Assembly: GCA_019787685.1 (NCBI GenBank)
Contig: JAHNUO010000081.1
Location: 1 to 45,646, forward strand
Source: Chiua virens
Lineage: Eukaryota; Basidiomycota; Agaricomycetes; Boletales; Boletaceae
Length of the DNA: 45,646 nucleotides
Direction of reading: 5' to 3'
Below are positions 25,127-36,103 of this stretch, piece after piece (within the stretch, counting starts at the first letter, position 1; each line of letters begins with the position of its first letter). Made by a program: the position numbers and the translations under genes. The notes beneath the pieces are model-generated. The model saw only the letters and a list, made by a program, of their open reading frames with translations. It searched no databases and was not told where the DNA came from.

Positions 25127-25886
25127 ATGCGAGCCTACTATTACGATGACATCCCTGGCGACCAACGCCTCCCCCATGACTCTGGTATACCCGTCGACGC
25201 AACTATCCTCGCTGCTGTTGGCATCCACCATACCTTTGTCCCTATCCCAGTGCCCATGACGGGTGAATACCCCGCCGTGGATGATATCTGCCGTGAGCGC
25301 GGCTACGTGATCAGGGATTGGATCGATGCCACCAAAGAAGGTCTCGGTGATATCTACGAAGCGAAAATCGCAAGTTTCTTCAAGGAGTACGATCCCTTTG
25401 TTCTCTCTCGGACCTTCCTAATGTTCAAATACAAGTACTGATTACACATTATTTTTACAGGCATATGCACGAAGAGGAGGAGATCAGGTATGTCGTTGAA
25501 GGCAGCGGCTTCTTCGACGCTCGCGGTGAGTCCTATCAACGATAATGAATCTTTATAATTGCTTCTTACACGAACCCTCTGCCCTTGGCGCTTGTGGACA
25601 CTCATATAGAGCACCCCACGGACAAATGGATCCGATGCGTAGTCGAGCCTGGTGACCTTGTAGTTGTCCCCTCTGGCATTTACCACCGCTTCACGCTCGA
25701 CAGTAAGGACAAGATGAAGGCGATGATGTTGTTCAAGGCAAGATCCTATGTCACGCCATTCTTGCCACACACTCATCTACTGTTTACTTCTAGGAAGATC
25801 CCAAGTTCACGTACTTCCCCAGAAGCGACGCAGCGGAGAACGAACCATTCAGGGTGGATTATTTGAACAAAATTGCTGTTCAGTGA
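25127..25886 (+). CDS. ADI1: Acireductone dioxygenase (methionine salvage)
   Basis: A metal-dependent cupin enzyme that oxidises acireductone; the Fe form makes formate and the methionine precursor 2-keto-4-methylthiobutyrate in the methylthioadenosine salvage pathway. Four exons join in frame: 25127-25386, 25461-25525, 25610-25737 and 25794-25886, giving 181 residues, the normal family length. The N-terminus MRAYYYDDIPGDQRLPHDSG is typical. The cupin metal ligands are visible in HMHEEEEIRYVVEG (the H-x-H-x4-E pattern) and the later histidine in GIYHRFTLD. Introns 1 and 2 (74 and 84 nt) are GT-AG. Intron 3 (25738-25793, 56 nt) needs a GC donor (AAG/GCAAGA) to keep MMLFKEDPKFTYFPRSD in frame, so it is a GC-AG intron. 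All catalytic residues are present; it is probably the functional housekeeping copy. Confidence 0.95.
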
Positions 25887-26989
25887 GCCCCGGGATCACT
25901 GGTTGACATGTTTATCAACCGATTTGTTTGTAAATATATCTTTGGTGTGCAATTCAAGTAAAGTGCAACCTGCGTAACATGCGCTACACTGAGGGTCAAA
26001 CCGTCCAAGCGTGCTGCGTGACAATTGTACAACTGCAATTTCCTAGTGATTTCAAATTTACAGCGGTGAGAAGTGCTACTAGTACCGTACTGCCGGGTGA
26101 CAGGTGTCCATTACTCAGGAATTGGGGTGCTTGGGGCCTTGGGCTGTGTGAAAAAATAAAACCTGGAAGTTCTGAAGAGATGCGTGACGCGGAAAAACTG
26201 GTTCAAGAAGACGATCGATGATAAGCGGAGGTTTAAGAATAGGATAAACACTCGCCGATCATTCTTTTGCCACGTATGCCTGGACCAATAAGTACCGAAT
26301 AACTTGAAAGAACATCAACGATATCAAAGTCGGGGATTGGCGCCACACTCGAGGGACGATCCCGATGGTTCCGACTTCCTCTCACCGGCGTATGGCTGAT
26401 ACTCGTTGCAGCTCACGAAATCATACGAACGGTTCCAAAAGTACAATTCGACGACAAGTCAGGGCAGGTTGGCATTGCGGGTCGCGTGTCGTATCGCACA
26501 TACGTATTACGAGTCGGGCAGATTTGAACTCAGTATTCGGTACGTGTAGTGAGTGTGTGTTGGGACTGACGGGATTCGATAGGTCCTCTGAACAGATCGC
26601 CAAGACGTACTGACGGGAATAATGGAATGCCGTGCTTCGTCCACTATTTGACGTGGTACGCGTGTGCGAGGCAGGTAAACATGATTTGGTATGGTACGTG
26701 GGCGGATGGGTCTATGTCGCCTACTGATTTTCCCCCTCGATAGGCAACATGGACGAGCCCGGGACGCTGCGAGACGATCTACTCGCATTTCTCAAGGTAA
26801 GATGCGAGTCAAAGTATACCAGTTTTCCAACTCAATATTCAAGATTAGAATTCTGTTCCATTTCCCACAGAGGACTCGTCATTAATGTCGGCCTCAAGTC
26901 CATTCGTACGTGTTACTGTGGCAACCGATAACTTTTACGTAGTCAACATCTCGGCAGCGTGTTGGAAACCTGAATGGACGAAGGGCTGT
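25887..26989. other. Intergenic, no supported gene
   Basis: Contains the dioxygenase 3' flank (a T/A-rich stretch near 25930) and then sequence with no recognisable motif up to the TRAPPC11-like remnant. It may include unrecognised 5' pieces of that remnant. Confidence 0.35.
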
Positions 26990-28600
26990 CTCTCAGAGGC
27001 GATGATCTCTCGGCTCCCGATCGACTCTATTATGATCCTCGGATGAATGTACACCAGTCACCCTCACGACTGGACCCGGTGTGGTCGCGCCGCTGGATCA
27101 GATACGGGGCGAGAAGTTGATCGAGTTTGGGGTACTCTCGAGGTAGCGACCACGGCAGAGCGCGCTTGTCTCGGACGTGCCCGGTGATATCAGCGTAGAT
27201 GTTCTCCCCGTCGCTTGAGCCGCGTGCGTCGCGCAAGTCAAGTCTCGACTCACCTCAACAACTTGCTGTGCGCGACCAGTGTTGTTTATTCCCGCGACGA
27301 GGGAGAATCCTGCGAGCGTCCTGTAAATATCTGAGTTCTGGAGAGGGTTCATTGCCGATGCATGGGGGACATTCAGTATGCAGCAACCTGCCCTAGCTGT
27401 CAGCCTCTTTTTCACACCAAGACCTGGTGGTGTTGAATCAGGCGTACCTCATCGCAGTCAAGATCACGAATATGGACCATCGCGCGTTGGACGTGGTCGT
27501 CGATGTGTTCTTGTGGGTAATCAATGTGGACGAGGCAGGTGCTTTGCCATCTCGTATCGGTGTTCTGATCCCGATTGCTGACTACGCACACCAGAGATCA
27601 TTGGGCTTGATCAAGGGCCTTCAGTTTTGGATGGTGTGGCCAGTGGTCTCCGTCGTGCAGACTACGGCGTTTCTGGACAATGGTGCGTCGAGAAATCAGA
27701 TGATGGATGTCTCTGTCCAGTCGAGTATGACCGGTAGGGGGTCTGGTGATCAACCACGACACTGGGGAAATTTCGAGGACTTGTTGATGCCTGATGTCGA
27801 GTGCGTACGTTTTTCGGGAATCAGGATGTGGTGTACCAGCGATCATTGAGGGCGTTGCCGGGGCCAGTGGATTTCGGGGTGCTTCAAGACGACTGGGAGA
27901 TGGGCGGGGAGGCATTGGTCGCGACGGTGGTGGAGTGTGTGACAACGTGTGGGGTTGAAGAGGTGGTGTTGCACCGCTGTTGCGTGCGTTCTTGTTATCT
28001 TTGGATGCTAGATGGGTGGATGAGGAGGGTCAGCACTCTAAAGTGGTCGATACTGCGATAGAAGCGGGGTGGAAAGGGCGTTTCCTGTTGGTGAGTGACG
28101 CACCACTTTCGGGGTTGCTGAACCAGAGGGTGTGTTCTGCAGAATATCTCGCCGTTTTGGGCGTTTGTCGGGTTACGCTGGCTTGAGACGAGGACGCGAC
28201 GGTCGCCTCTGGACCGCAAGAGGTAAGCAATGTTTATTCTTTTACAACGAGTATGGTAATACTACAGGTATAAGGATCTATCGAGGAGACGGTACGGACC
28301 TCTCTCGTCGACACATGTTGCATTGCCAACACTCAGTCTGGCGCGCGACATGGCCGTCGCATTGTTCAGTTCCCTGCGACTGCAAAATTGCACATGCCAA
28401 TCTTGATGACATTGACGGTGCGGAACCGGAATGCGAACCGGTCGGCGAGTATCGGCGGACCCATAGCCATTGGACGAATTCGTGGTGGCTAGGGTGGATA
28501 TCGTTGGTATTGACGCGCGTGACGAGGCAGTGGCATGCAATAACGATCGAATGTGGGTATTTCACGGTGGTCGATCATTGGGGGGATATGGCGAGGATGT
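26990..28600 (+). pseudogene. TRAPPC11-like pseudogene, copy B (Gryzun part)
   Basis: Plus-strand remnants in TRAPPC11 order. The first is VLNQAYLIAVKITNMDHRAL with LDVVVDVFLWV (about 27430-27520), a Gryzun-type beta domain. Next come MMDVSVQSS, then DVVYQRSLRALPGPVDF and MGGEALVATVVECV (about 27825-27950). A frame change near 27975 leads to LLRAFLLSLDARWVDEEGQ. Further on are AKLHMPILMTLTVRNRNA (about 28385-28435) and TIECGYFTV (about 28545-28570). At least two frame changes and several stops break it. Positions 27000-27240 and 28400-28580 align, inverted, with 21500-21720 and 20860-21060 of copy A. Copy B keeps about 1.4 kb between these anchors where copy A keeps about 0.65 kb, so A has lost internal sequence or B has gained some. 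Confidence 0.55.
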
Positions 28601-28626
28601 GTATCACGAGACCGCAGATTTTCTGA

Positions 28627-28980
28627 CAATGCCTTATAATACATTCTGAAGAAAGCTAACTTATATAATGGTAAAAAGGTCTTATTATTCCTTTGCAACA
28701 GTAGGTCTGGCATCAGGAAAATGGGGTGGTGCAGATATAACCAGATACATTAGCTCAGCTGTCACAATATTGATATAATCTTATAAAGGTTTCTCTATCA
28801 TTATGGTCAAAGTACCACAAAGGAGGCAATAGTGTTAGAATATTGCAGAACAATCCTAATATTACTGTTGGCAAAGATTTGCACAAATGACGGATAAGAA
28901 ATACAGTCGTGAAAGTTTGCAATTCATCCTGTTTGATACATTGTATTCGCAAGACATTCTACAATGCCATACAACACCAT
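28627..28980. other. AT-rich transition into the repeat block
   Basis: No gene seen. From here rightwards CpG becomes rare outside the small hAT element and parts of the chromovirus. Confidence 0.4.
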
Positions 28981-28988
28981 GTTGCAAT

Positions 28989-30372
28989 TAGTGCTGTGCT
29001 GGCCTGGCTCGGCCTGAAAGCCCCAGCTCGGGCCCAGCTTAGGGGGGCTTGGGCCCTGTAACATCACAGGCTGAGCCCTGAGCCCCCCAAAGCCCTTGAT
29101 GGGGGCCTGGCTTGGCCTGAAAGCTGGGGCTTGGGCCTAGGCTGGGGCTTCCTCATGTGGGTGGAAGGGGGGAGAGAGAAGAGAGAGAAGGGGGGAGCAA
29201 ACACAACGCGTCATTGTCACATTGTCGTCACGTCGTGTTGACATCTCGTTCGTTGTTGTCATTGCATCCAGGTGGTGGTATGCCAGTGAGTCGACTTGCG
29301 GGTGGAAGGGAAGAGAGAGAGGGAGGGGGGAGCAAAGTTTGAACACGACACGTGAACGATGCGACACATTGTTGCATCATTGTTGTGTTGTGTTGGCATC
29401 TCATCATCGTCGTTATTGTGTCCAGGTGGCAGCATGAGTTGACGTGCGGGTGGGAGGGAAGTGAACACGACATGCGGACGATGCGACAATGTGCCGCATT
29501 GTCCACGTGTCGTGTTGTCGACGTCTTGTTGTTGCAGACAAGAGGGGGGGGGAGAGGAGAAAGGTGGGGGAAGAGAGAAGGGGAGGACACAGACACAGAC
29601 ACGGCATGTGGACGGTGCGACAATTGTCACATTGTCATTGCGTTGTGTCCAGGTGGCACGAAGGAGGGAAAGGTGTTGTCGTCACGTCAATCCGTCGTCA
29701 TCATCACGTCGTCTGTGGTGGGGTGGCAGATAGGGAGCGGGAGAGGGAGGGGAGGGGAAAGGGACAAGGGGGTATCATCACATCAACCTGTTGTTGTTGT
29801 TGTTGTCACCGTGGCATGTCATGTCGTGTCGTCCATTGCGTCATCCATGGTGGGGTGGCAGATAGGGAGCGGGAGAGGGGAGGGAAGGGGAAAGGGATGG
29901 GGTGTTGTCACGTCGACCCAGTGTCATCACGTCAACAATTGTCGCCACTGCCGCCGTCGTGTCATCTGTTGTGTCTGCCAACTTGGCATCATTGTGGAAA
30001 GGAAGGAGGGGAGTGCAGGAAGTGTGAGGTGCAGCACAATGACGATGCAACAATGTGCTGCATCATCGTCTTGGCACGTTGTAACATCGTCGCCGTGTCC
30101 AGGTGGCACGAAACATTGTGTGGTCACGACTTCACGCAACGTCAGCACCACATTCTCACGGCTGACCAGCGCTGACCTGGGGCCACAGGTGTCGAGGATG
30201 TCATCACGGCTCTGGGGGCTTTGGGGCTCAGCCCAGCTCGGCCTAGGCTCCATGAATCCCTAGGCCAGGCCTTGAGCCCCTGCAAGCCCCTTACAACGGC
30301 CTGGCTCGGCTCAGCTTTTGAGGGCTCGGCTTAGCCAGCTTGGCAGCTTCAGGCCGGGCCAGCACAGCACTA
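28989..30372. mobile_element. Non-autonomous hAT-like element, 1,384 bp
   Basis: The ends are perfect 16-bp terminal inverted repeats (TAGTGCTGTGCTGGCC at 28989-29004 and its complement at 30357-30372), fitting the hAT end consensus Y-A-R-N-G. The element is flanked by the perfect 8-bp duplication GTTGCAAT (28981-28988 and 30373-30380), the size diagnostic of hAT insertion. The GC-rich arms (about 28989-29150 and 30205-30372) are packed with subterminal words such as GGCCTGGCTCGGCCTGAA and AAGCCCC, as expected of hAT transposase-binding arrays. The interior is a G/A-rich and GTCGTC-rich tandem array without a transposase, so the element must depend on one supplied in trans. Confidence 0.88.
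29150..30130. repeat. Degenerate tandem array inside the hAT-like element
   Basis: Units combine a purine-rich part (GTGGAAGGGGGGAGAGAGAA, CGGGTGGAAGGGAAGAGAGA), a theme of the kind CACGTCGTGTTG, and TGTCCAGGTGGCA. The clearest pair is GGTGGGGTGGCAGATAGGGA at about 29717 and again at about 29849, a spacing near 130 bp. Long open frames through this array are by-products of the repeat and not genes. Confidence 0.75.
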
Positions 30373-30380
30373 GTTGCAAT

Positions 30381-30694
30381 ATCTCATCCATCACAAGCTT
30401 GCATAATCACTTCATCTGCTTTTGCAATGATGCAATACCATTGTTGCCAGGACTCCTGCAAGACTTTTACAACACCAAGTACCAATCCCAATCACTGAGT
30501 CCTTCATCAACAATAATGATAACTTGCAGCACATACTGCAAGCATTGCAAGCTCACTCAAGCTCATTGCAGGCTTGTGCATGCTTGCAACACTTGCAGTA
30601 TCATTTTCCCATTAAAGGCTGCATTATGGTCTACTGTCTATGTGGATTTGTGGTTCCTTCCCCCTCTTTACAACCATGTCCCCCCATTTGTGCA
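30381..30694. other. CpG-poor spacer between two insertions
   Basis: Host or older repeat DNA between the hAT-like element and the chromovirus. It repeats the word TTGCAAGC / GCTTGCA many times (for example 30537-30600). No gene seen. Confidence 0.5.
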
Positions 30695-31033
30695 TTTGCT
30701 GTTATGATTTCTTTCTTTTGTTTCACTTGTACTTCTTCACTTCACTCAATACCTAAGTATCCTCATATGTTCATCCATACTCGTTCACTTTCACCTTATG
30801 TAACCAGCAGTGGCATTACCCGCATGCTTATTCTTTTCCTTTCACGTCATCTTCCGATGGCATTGCTCTTACTCATTTCATTCTCATCATCATCTGATGG
30901 TGTCGCATTTGTCATTTCATCTTTGTCATTGTCTGCTGCCTTCGCATCATATGATTCCTTCTTTTGGCCTTCTTCCCTTCCGCTCTTCTTGGCCACCCCT
31001 TTTAGTCCCTTGGTCCGTGCACGATTCTTGTAG

Positions 31034-31041
31034 TATAAATA
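31034..31041 (+). promoter_or_regulatory. LTR TATA box
   Basis: TATAAATA sits 32 bp upstream of 31066, where the sequence complementary to the primer site begins. The same TATA and spacing are preserved in the right LTR (about 37980-38025). This defines the likely U3/R boundary. Confidence 0.7.
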
Positions 31042-31065
31042 CCTCACAGTGATACTCCTGTACCC

Positions 31066-31077
31066 TAGTCTTGATCT
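31066..31077 (+). other. Predicted mRNA 5' end, self-primer sequence
   Basis: TAGTCTTGATCT is the exact reverse complement of AGATCAAGACTA at 31407-31418. In Tf1/sushi-type elements the first 11 or so nucleotides of the mRNA fold onto the primer site and prime minus-strand DNA; position and length fit that model. Confidence 0.65.
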
Positions 31078-31406
31078 CCACAATCTAGCTGAGTATCTTT
31101 GCTCCACTTGCCCTAGCGCCTGTGACCACTCAACTGGACTACTCTTAGTCCTACTTGAACACTCAGACTCATCATAGTCAACCCTCGACCCTTGACTGTC
31201 CCTCGGGTATAGATTCCCAACCGGACAACTCTCAGCAATGCCTGAGTTTTCACTCGTCTCTCTGGTAGCAATCCGCTGACCAGAAACCCTCGTTCAACTC
31301 TTCAGTGCACCACATATCAAGTGGTGGTTGTTTGAGTTATTGCAGCCACTTGGTACTTGGCGCTTTTGTGGCTACGCTAGGTCCTACCCGGAACTATCGT
31401 AACATA

Positions 31407-31418
31407 AGATCAAGACTA
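31407..31418 (+). other. Primer-binding site (self-priming type)
   Basis: AGATCAAGACTA begins 2 bp after the left LTR. Its 12 bases match the complement of 31066-31077 and mismatch immediately outside on both sides. I recognise no tRNA 3' end complement here. Confidence 0.65.
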
Positions 31419-31509
31419 CGTATACAGCCTGCCTTCGTGCAGCTAGCTGCCCACCATTGCAGGATGACCTCCCACCCGTCCACTCTTGAACCCTAGTTGG
31501 AGTCTTCGG

Positions 31510-32694
31510 ATGTCTAACACACCATCGTCCGATTTATCTGACGAAAACCCTGAACCCTGAACTCCACTTTCTGAACCCCAGGAAGCAGACTTCGACATCA
31601 ACGTCAAACACCCTGACTCAGAGGACGAAACCCAGTGACTAGCTGACCATCTTCACCAATCACTTGACCTACCCGCTCTTGCCACCTTCGCGTCCCCTAC
31701 GACCCCATGAAGGCTGAACCCTGGACCATCATCAATCTGGAACCCAAACCCATCCATTGTACTTCCATCGGTACCAACCCCGAACCCTACATCCACTACC
31801 TTGTCTAGCAACATGACTAGCAAGGCTGTCGAGCTTTGTCTCGGAAAACCCTCCACCTTTGATGGGTCTTATGACCATGCCATCCCCTGGCTCAATGATG
31901 TCGCCACTTATCTCTTCGTCAACAATCCTATCTATGACATGGACAACAAACGTGTTGCCTTCGCCCTTTCGTTTATGACAGAAGGATCTGCCAAAACTTG
32001 GGCCGATACATTCTGCACCAAGGCCATTCCTCTCTGCTCCTTCGGAAGCTGGACTGATTGGCAAACGGAGTTCCGAAAGGACTTTGAACACCATGACACC
32101 AGGGGAGATACCATTGCCTGGCTCTCCACCACCCGCTCCACCAAAAACGAGGACGTCCCCTCATATATCTCCTCCTTCTGCAACAAAGTCATCACCACCG
32201 GTCTTACTGGCTTTGACTCCGTCCTGATCAACTTCTTCATGCAGCGCATCCAAGGAATGGATACAGTCCCTACCACGATCGATAAATGGTATACCCAAGC
32301 CATCCACTTCAAAACTCAGTGGGAATGCGCCGATGAAATTGCTCGTCAAAACAAGAAACCCGCTGCTGCCGTCATCTTCCACAACAACTCCCCTCGCAAG
32401 AAGGAGCGAGACCCTGATGCTATGGATGTAGACGCCATCTACGTTCCTAAGCTTACCAAGGCAGAGTGAAAGCAATGCTTCGAACAAAAACTCTGTTTCC
32501 ACTGTCACAAACCTGGACACCAAACGTCCGCTTGCATGGCATTCTTGACCAAAAACCCACCATTGTCCTCTTCCAAGAAAGTTTGGAAGACCGCCCCAAA
32601 ACTGGACCCCATTCCCGCCTTAGTAGAAGTCAAGGAGGATGACGAGGACGCCATGAGTGTCAACAAGGTGACCACCCCGGTCACGGGTTTTTAA
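31510..32694 (+). pseudogene. gag: Chromovirus gag
   Basis: Structural protein that forms the virus-like particle. The frame opens at ATG 31510 (MSNTPSSDLSDENPEP) and runs 394 codons to a TAA at 32692-32694. A Ty3/gypsy capsid-like core spans about 31840-32330 (WLNDVATYLFVNN, AKTWADTF, WTDWQTEFRKDF, FMQRIQGM). A CX2CX4HX4C zinc knuckle (CFHCHKPGHQTSAC, 32494-32535) follows a basic stretch. Four premature stops interrupt it at 31558, 31636, 31708 and 32467. All are TGA; the one at 32467 (KAE-stop-KQCFEQ) stands where gag proteins usually have arginine. The gag terminator lies in an oligo-T run, GGTTTTTAA, and the protease frame is -1 relative to gag. Confidence 0.88.
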
Positions 32695-35600
32695 GGAGGA
32701 AGACTGATTCGACGCCGGTATCTTCCCATTCTCGTACACATGTACTTGTAGCTGAGCTTTTGTCTCAATCTATGCAAATTCCCATTAGATTGAACGTAAC
32801 CACTACTTCTCAAGACATCGACACCCGTGCTCTCATTGACTCTGGAGCTGGGATCAACTGCATTGACTGGCATTTCGTCCAGAAACACAAGTTCCTGAAG
32901 GATCGCCTCCTGAAACCTATCCCGGTCTGGAATGTCAATTCCACAGCAAACAAGAACGGTGATATCAAATTCACCACCACCCTCAGGATTGCTCTTGGCG
33001 GAGTACTCCAGCACATTAAGTTCCACATCATCCATTGTGGTTCTGAAAATGTAATCCTAGGACTTCCCTGGCTTAAAGCGACCAACCCAATCATCGATTG
33101 GGTTACCAAAACCATCACCATGTCCACCCCTGAACCTGACCTTCCTCCCATCACCACAGACAAACTGAAACACTCTGCCAGGCTTGCTCACCCTCCCCCG
33201 ATCAAACCCACCCGCCATCTTGATGTCGATCCCATCTGGGAGGGCAAACTCTATGACTACCTCGACGCTGAAACTGGGCATTGTTTCATGACCCAATCTG
33301 TGCAACACTCGGTCAACCGCATCATGTGTGCAGGACAACGCTTCGTTCGGCCCACTCAACCCAAGAAGCTCACCAATGCTACCGCCTTTGTGGCCACAGC
33401 GAAGAAACCCAAGGTCACCCTCCCTTCGGAATATTCGGAATTTGAATCTGTATTCATGAAGGAACCATTCAACCAGATGCCTCCCTCTTGGTCCTGTGAC
33501 CATGAAATCCATCTGAAAGAAACTTTCCAACTGAAAGTCGGAAAGGTCTACCCCTTGTCCCCAGATGAGCGCAAGGCCACTGATGACTTCATCGATGAAC
33601 ATCTCGCCAACGGCAAGATCTGCCCCTCGAACTCCCCCCAGGCCTCTCCCTTCTTCTTCGTCAAGAAGAAGGATAGCAAACTCTGTCTTTGCCAAGACTA
33701 CCGCTACGTCAATGAACATACTGTTCGCGACGCCTACCCCCTCCCTCTTATCTCCAACCTTGTCGACAAGCTCAAAGACGCCAAACTATTCACTAAGTTC
33801 GATGTCCGATGGGGTTACAACAACGTTCATATCAAGGATGGACACCAGCAGAAAGCTGCCTTCATCACTCATTGCAGTCTCTTTGAACCAACGGTCATGT
33901 TCTTTGGACTGACCAACTCCCCCGCGACGTTCCAATGCTTCATGAACGACTCCTTCCACAACATGATCGCTAAAGGATGGCTCGTCATTTACATGGATGA
34001 TCTCCTCATCTTCTCTGAAGACGAGGCCACCCACACTGAACGCACCAAATGTGTTCTCACCTGCATGAAGGAACTAGACCTCCACCTCAAACTCAAAAAA
34101 TGCCACTTCACTACCACTGAAGTAGAATACCTCGGCATGATCACCCGTCCCGGCGAACTCGCCATGGACCCTGTTAAAGTTGCTGGTATCGCAGACTGGC
34201 CAACCCCTACCAAGCTCAAGGATGTTTGATTGTTCATGGGCTTTGCCAACTTCTACCGTCAGTTCATCCCTGACTACTTCACTATCGCCTGACCCCTTGT
34301 CGATCTTACAAAGAAAGACACACCATGGTCTTGGGGACCCCTCCAGGTCAATGCCTTTGGCTGCCTGAAAAAGGCATTTATCACCGATCCAGTCCTCCGA
34401 TTCCCCGACTCCTTGCATCCCTTTGCCATCGCTACCGATGTGTCAAAGTATGCCACGGGTGGTGTCCTCCTCCAGACCGATGTCAATGGTGACTGGAAAC
34501 CCTGCTCCTATCTCTCGCAGTCCTTCAATTCTGTGGAGAGAAATTATGACATTTATGACCAAGAACTCCTAGCAGTCATTCGTTCCCTCAAGGCTTGGTG
34601 CCACCACCTTCATGGCAGCACACACCCCATCACGGTCTTCTCCGACCACAAGAACCTGACATACTTTCGTCAGCCCCAAAACTTGAACCGCTGACAAGCC
34701 CATTGGCTCCTTGACCTCGCCGACTTTGACCTGACGTTTTCTCATGTACTGGGAAAACTTCTTGATGGTCCTGACATGCTCTCCCACTGTCCGGATCACA
34801 TCTCCCCAGAGTCTGACAATGAAAATGTCACACTCCTCCCTGACGACGTCTTTGTCAACCTTGTCACCCTCAACCTACAGGCCCTCATTGCCAAATCCTT
34901 GGTCTCTGACCCCCTTGTCCTTGACACCTTGAATGCCTTGGATAGAGGTCTCCCCTCATCCTTCCGAGCACGCTTGTCAGACTGGAAGTACGACACCAGT
35001 GTCCTGACCTATCAGGGCCGTGTCTATGTTCCCCCTGACCTCAACCTCCGGCAACAAATTGTTGCTCGACACCACGACTCCCACTTGGCTGGCCACCCTG
35101 GTTTCCTGAAAACTTGCCAACTCGTCGCCACCGAATTCTGGTGGCTGGGTCTTGCCTCCTTTGTCCGTTCATATGTCTCTGGTTGCGCCTCGTGCCAACA
35201 GCACAAGGTCAACACTCATCCAACCACTCCCCCTCTCTCTCCGATCCCCTCCACGTGCTCCAGACCTTTTCAAAACATCTCGGTGGATCTTATTACCGAT
35301 CTCCTGGTCTCCACAGAGGGTTATGACTCTCTCATGGTCATGGTTGACCACAGCCTTATGAAGGGGGTAATTCTTTGCCTCACAGTAAAAACTGCTGACT
35401 CGGCAGGAATAGCCTGTCTCTTTTTCCACAAGGTTTACACCTGATTCGGCCTTTATGACAAAATTATCTCCGATCGTGGTCCGCAGTTTGCTTCTGCCTT
35501 TGCAAAAGAACTCTCCTGACTCATCGGCTATCACCTTTCCCTCTCAACCGCTTATCATCCCCAATCGGATGGTGAAACAGAATGGGTCAACCAAGAAGTT

Positions 35601-36103
35601 GAGACCTACCTCCAAATGTATTGCCAAAACAACCTGGAGAAATGGGCCAACTTACTCCCTATGGCCGAATTCGTGCACAACCACCACCCCCACTCTGTCA
35701 CTGGCAAATCACCGTTCTTCTTGATGATGGGTTATGAACCCCATCCCCTACCTGCTATCATCACAGAAACCAACCTCCTGGCTGTTGAGGAACGCCTTAA
35801 AGTCCTTTCTACCGCTCACGACAAAGCTCTTGCCACTCACGAACTCACTCACCAGGCTATGAAAGCCCACTCCTTCCGCAAATTCAAACCATTTGCCAAA
35901 GGAGATCAGGTGTGGCTAGAAGCCCACAACTTGAAACAGGAACTCATTTCCCTGAAACTCGCATCTCGCTGAGAAGGATCCTTTGCCATCACTGAAGTCC
36001 TCTCTTCGCTCACGTACTGCCTCCGTCTTCCCAAAACCTGGAAGATCCATCCAGTCTTCCATGCTTCTCTGTTATTGCCCTATTGTGAAACAGAGACTTA
36101 CGG
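32695..36103 (+). pseudogene. pol: Chromovirus pol: protease, RT, RNase H, integrase
   Basis: The replication polyprotein, in the -1 frame relative to gag. The aspartic protease has ALIDSGAGINCID (about 32830). The reverse transcriptase includes LCLCQDYRYVNEHT, LFTKFDVRWGYNNV and the active-site YMDD (33990-34001). RNase H has IATDVSKYATGG, NYDIYDQELLAVI and VFSDHKN. The integrase has an HHCC zinc site (about 35070-35200; HLAGHPGF, GCASCQQHK), catalytic D in SVDLITDL, D in ISDRGPQF and E in DGETEWVNQ, followed by the GPY/F-like region (KIHPVFHASLL). Premature TGA stops occur at 34227, 34290, 34692, 35442, 35517 and 35970. A frame break lies at about 36100-36104. The R-to-W change beside the catalytic E (TEWVNQ) fits CGG to TGG. 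No TAA or TAG occurs in frame. Confidence 0.93.

Larger units (their letters stand above)
30700..31404 (+). repeat. Left LTR (705 bp)
   Basis: Starts TGTTATGAT and ends ATCGTAACA. It is the same length as the right LTR but clearly diverged; by eye well over half of the differences fall at CpG sites. Contains the promoter and the predicted transcription start used for self-priming. Confidence 0.95.

Noticed and set aside
29352..30263. A 303-codon open frame and several other long frames on both strands
   Set aside because: They lie in a G/A-rich and GTCGTC-rich tandem array inside the hAT-like element; the translations are low-complexity and overlap in several frames.
32161..33719. Long minus-strand frames across the chromovirus
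   Set aside because: Shadows of the gag and pol reading frame; the sense strand carries all diagnostic motifs.
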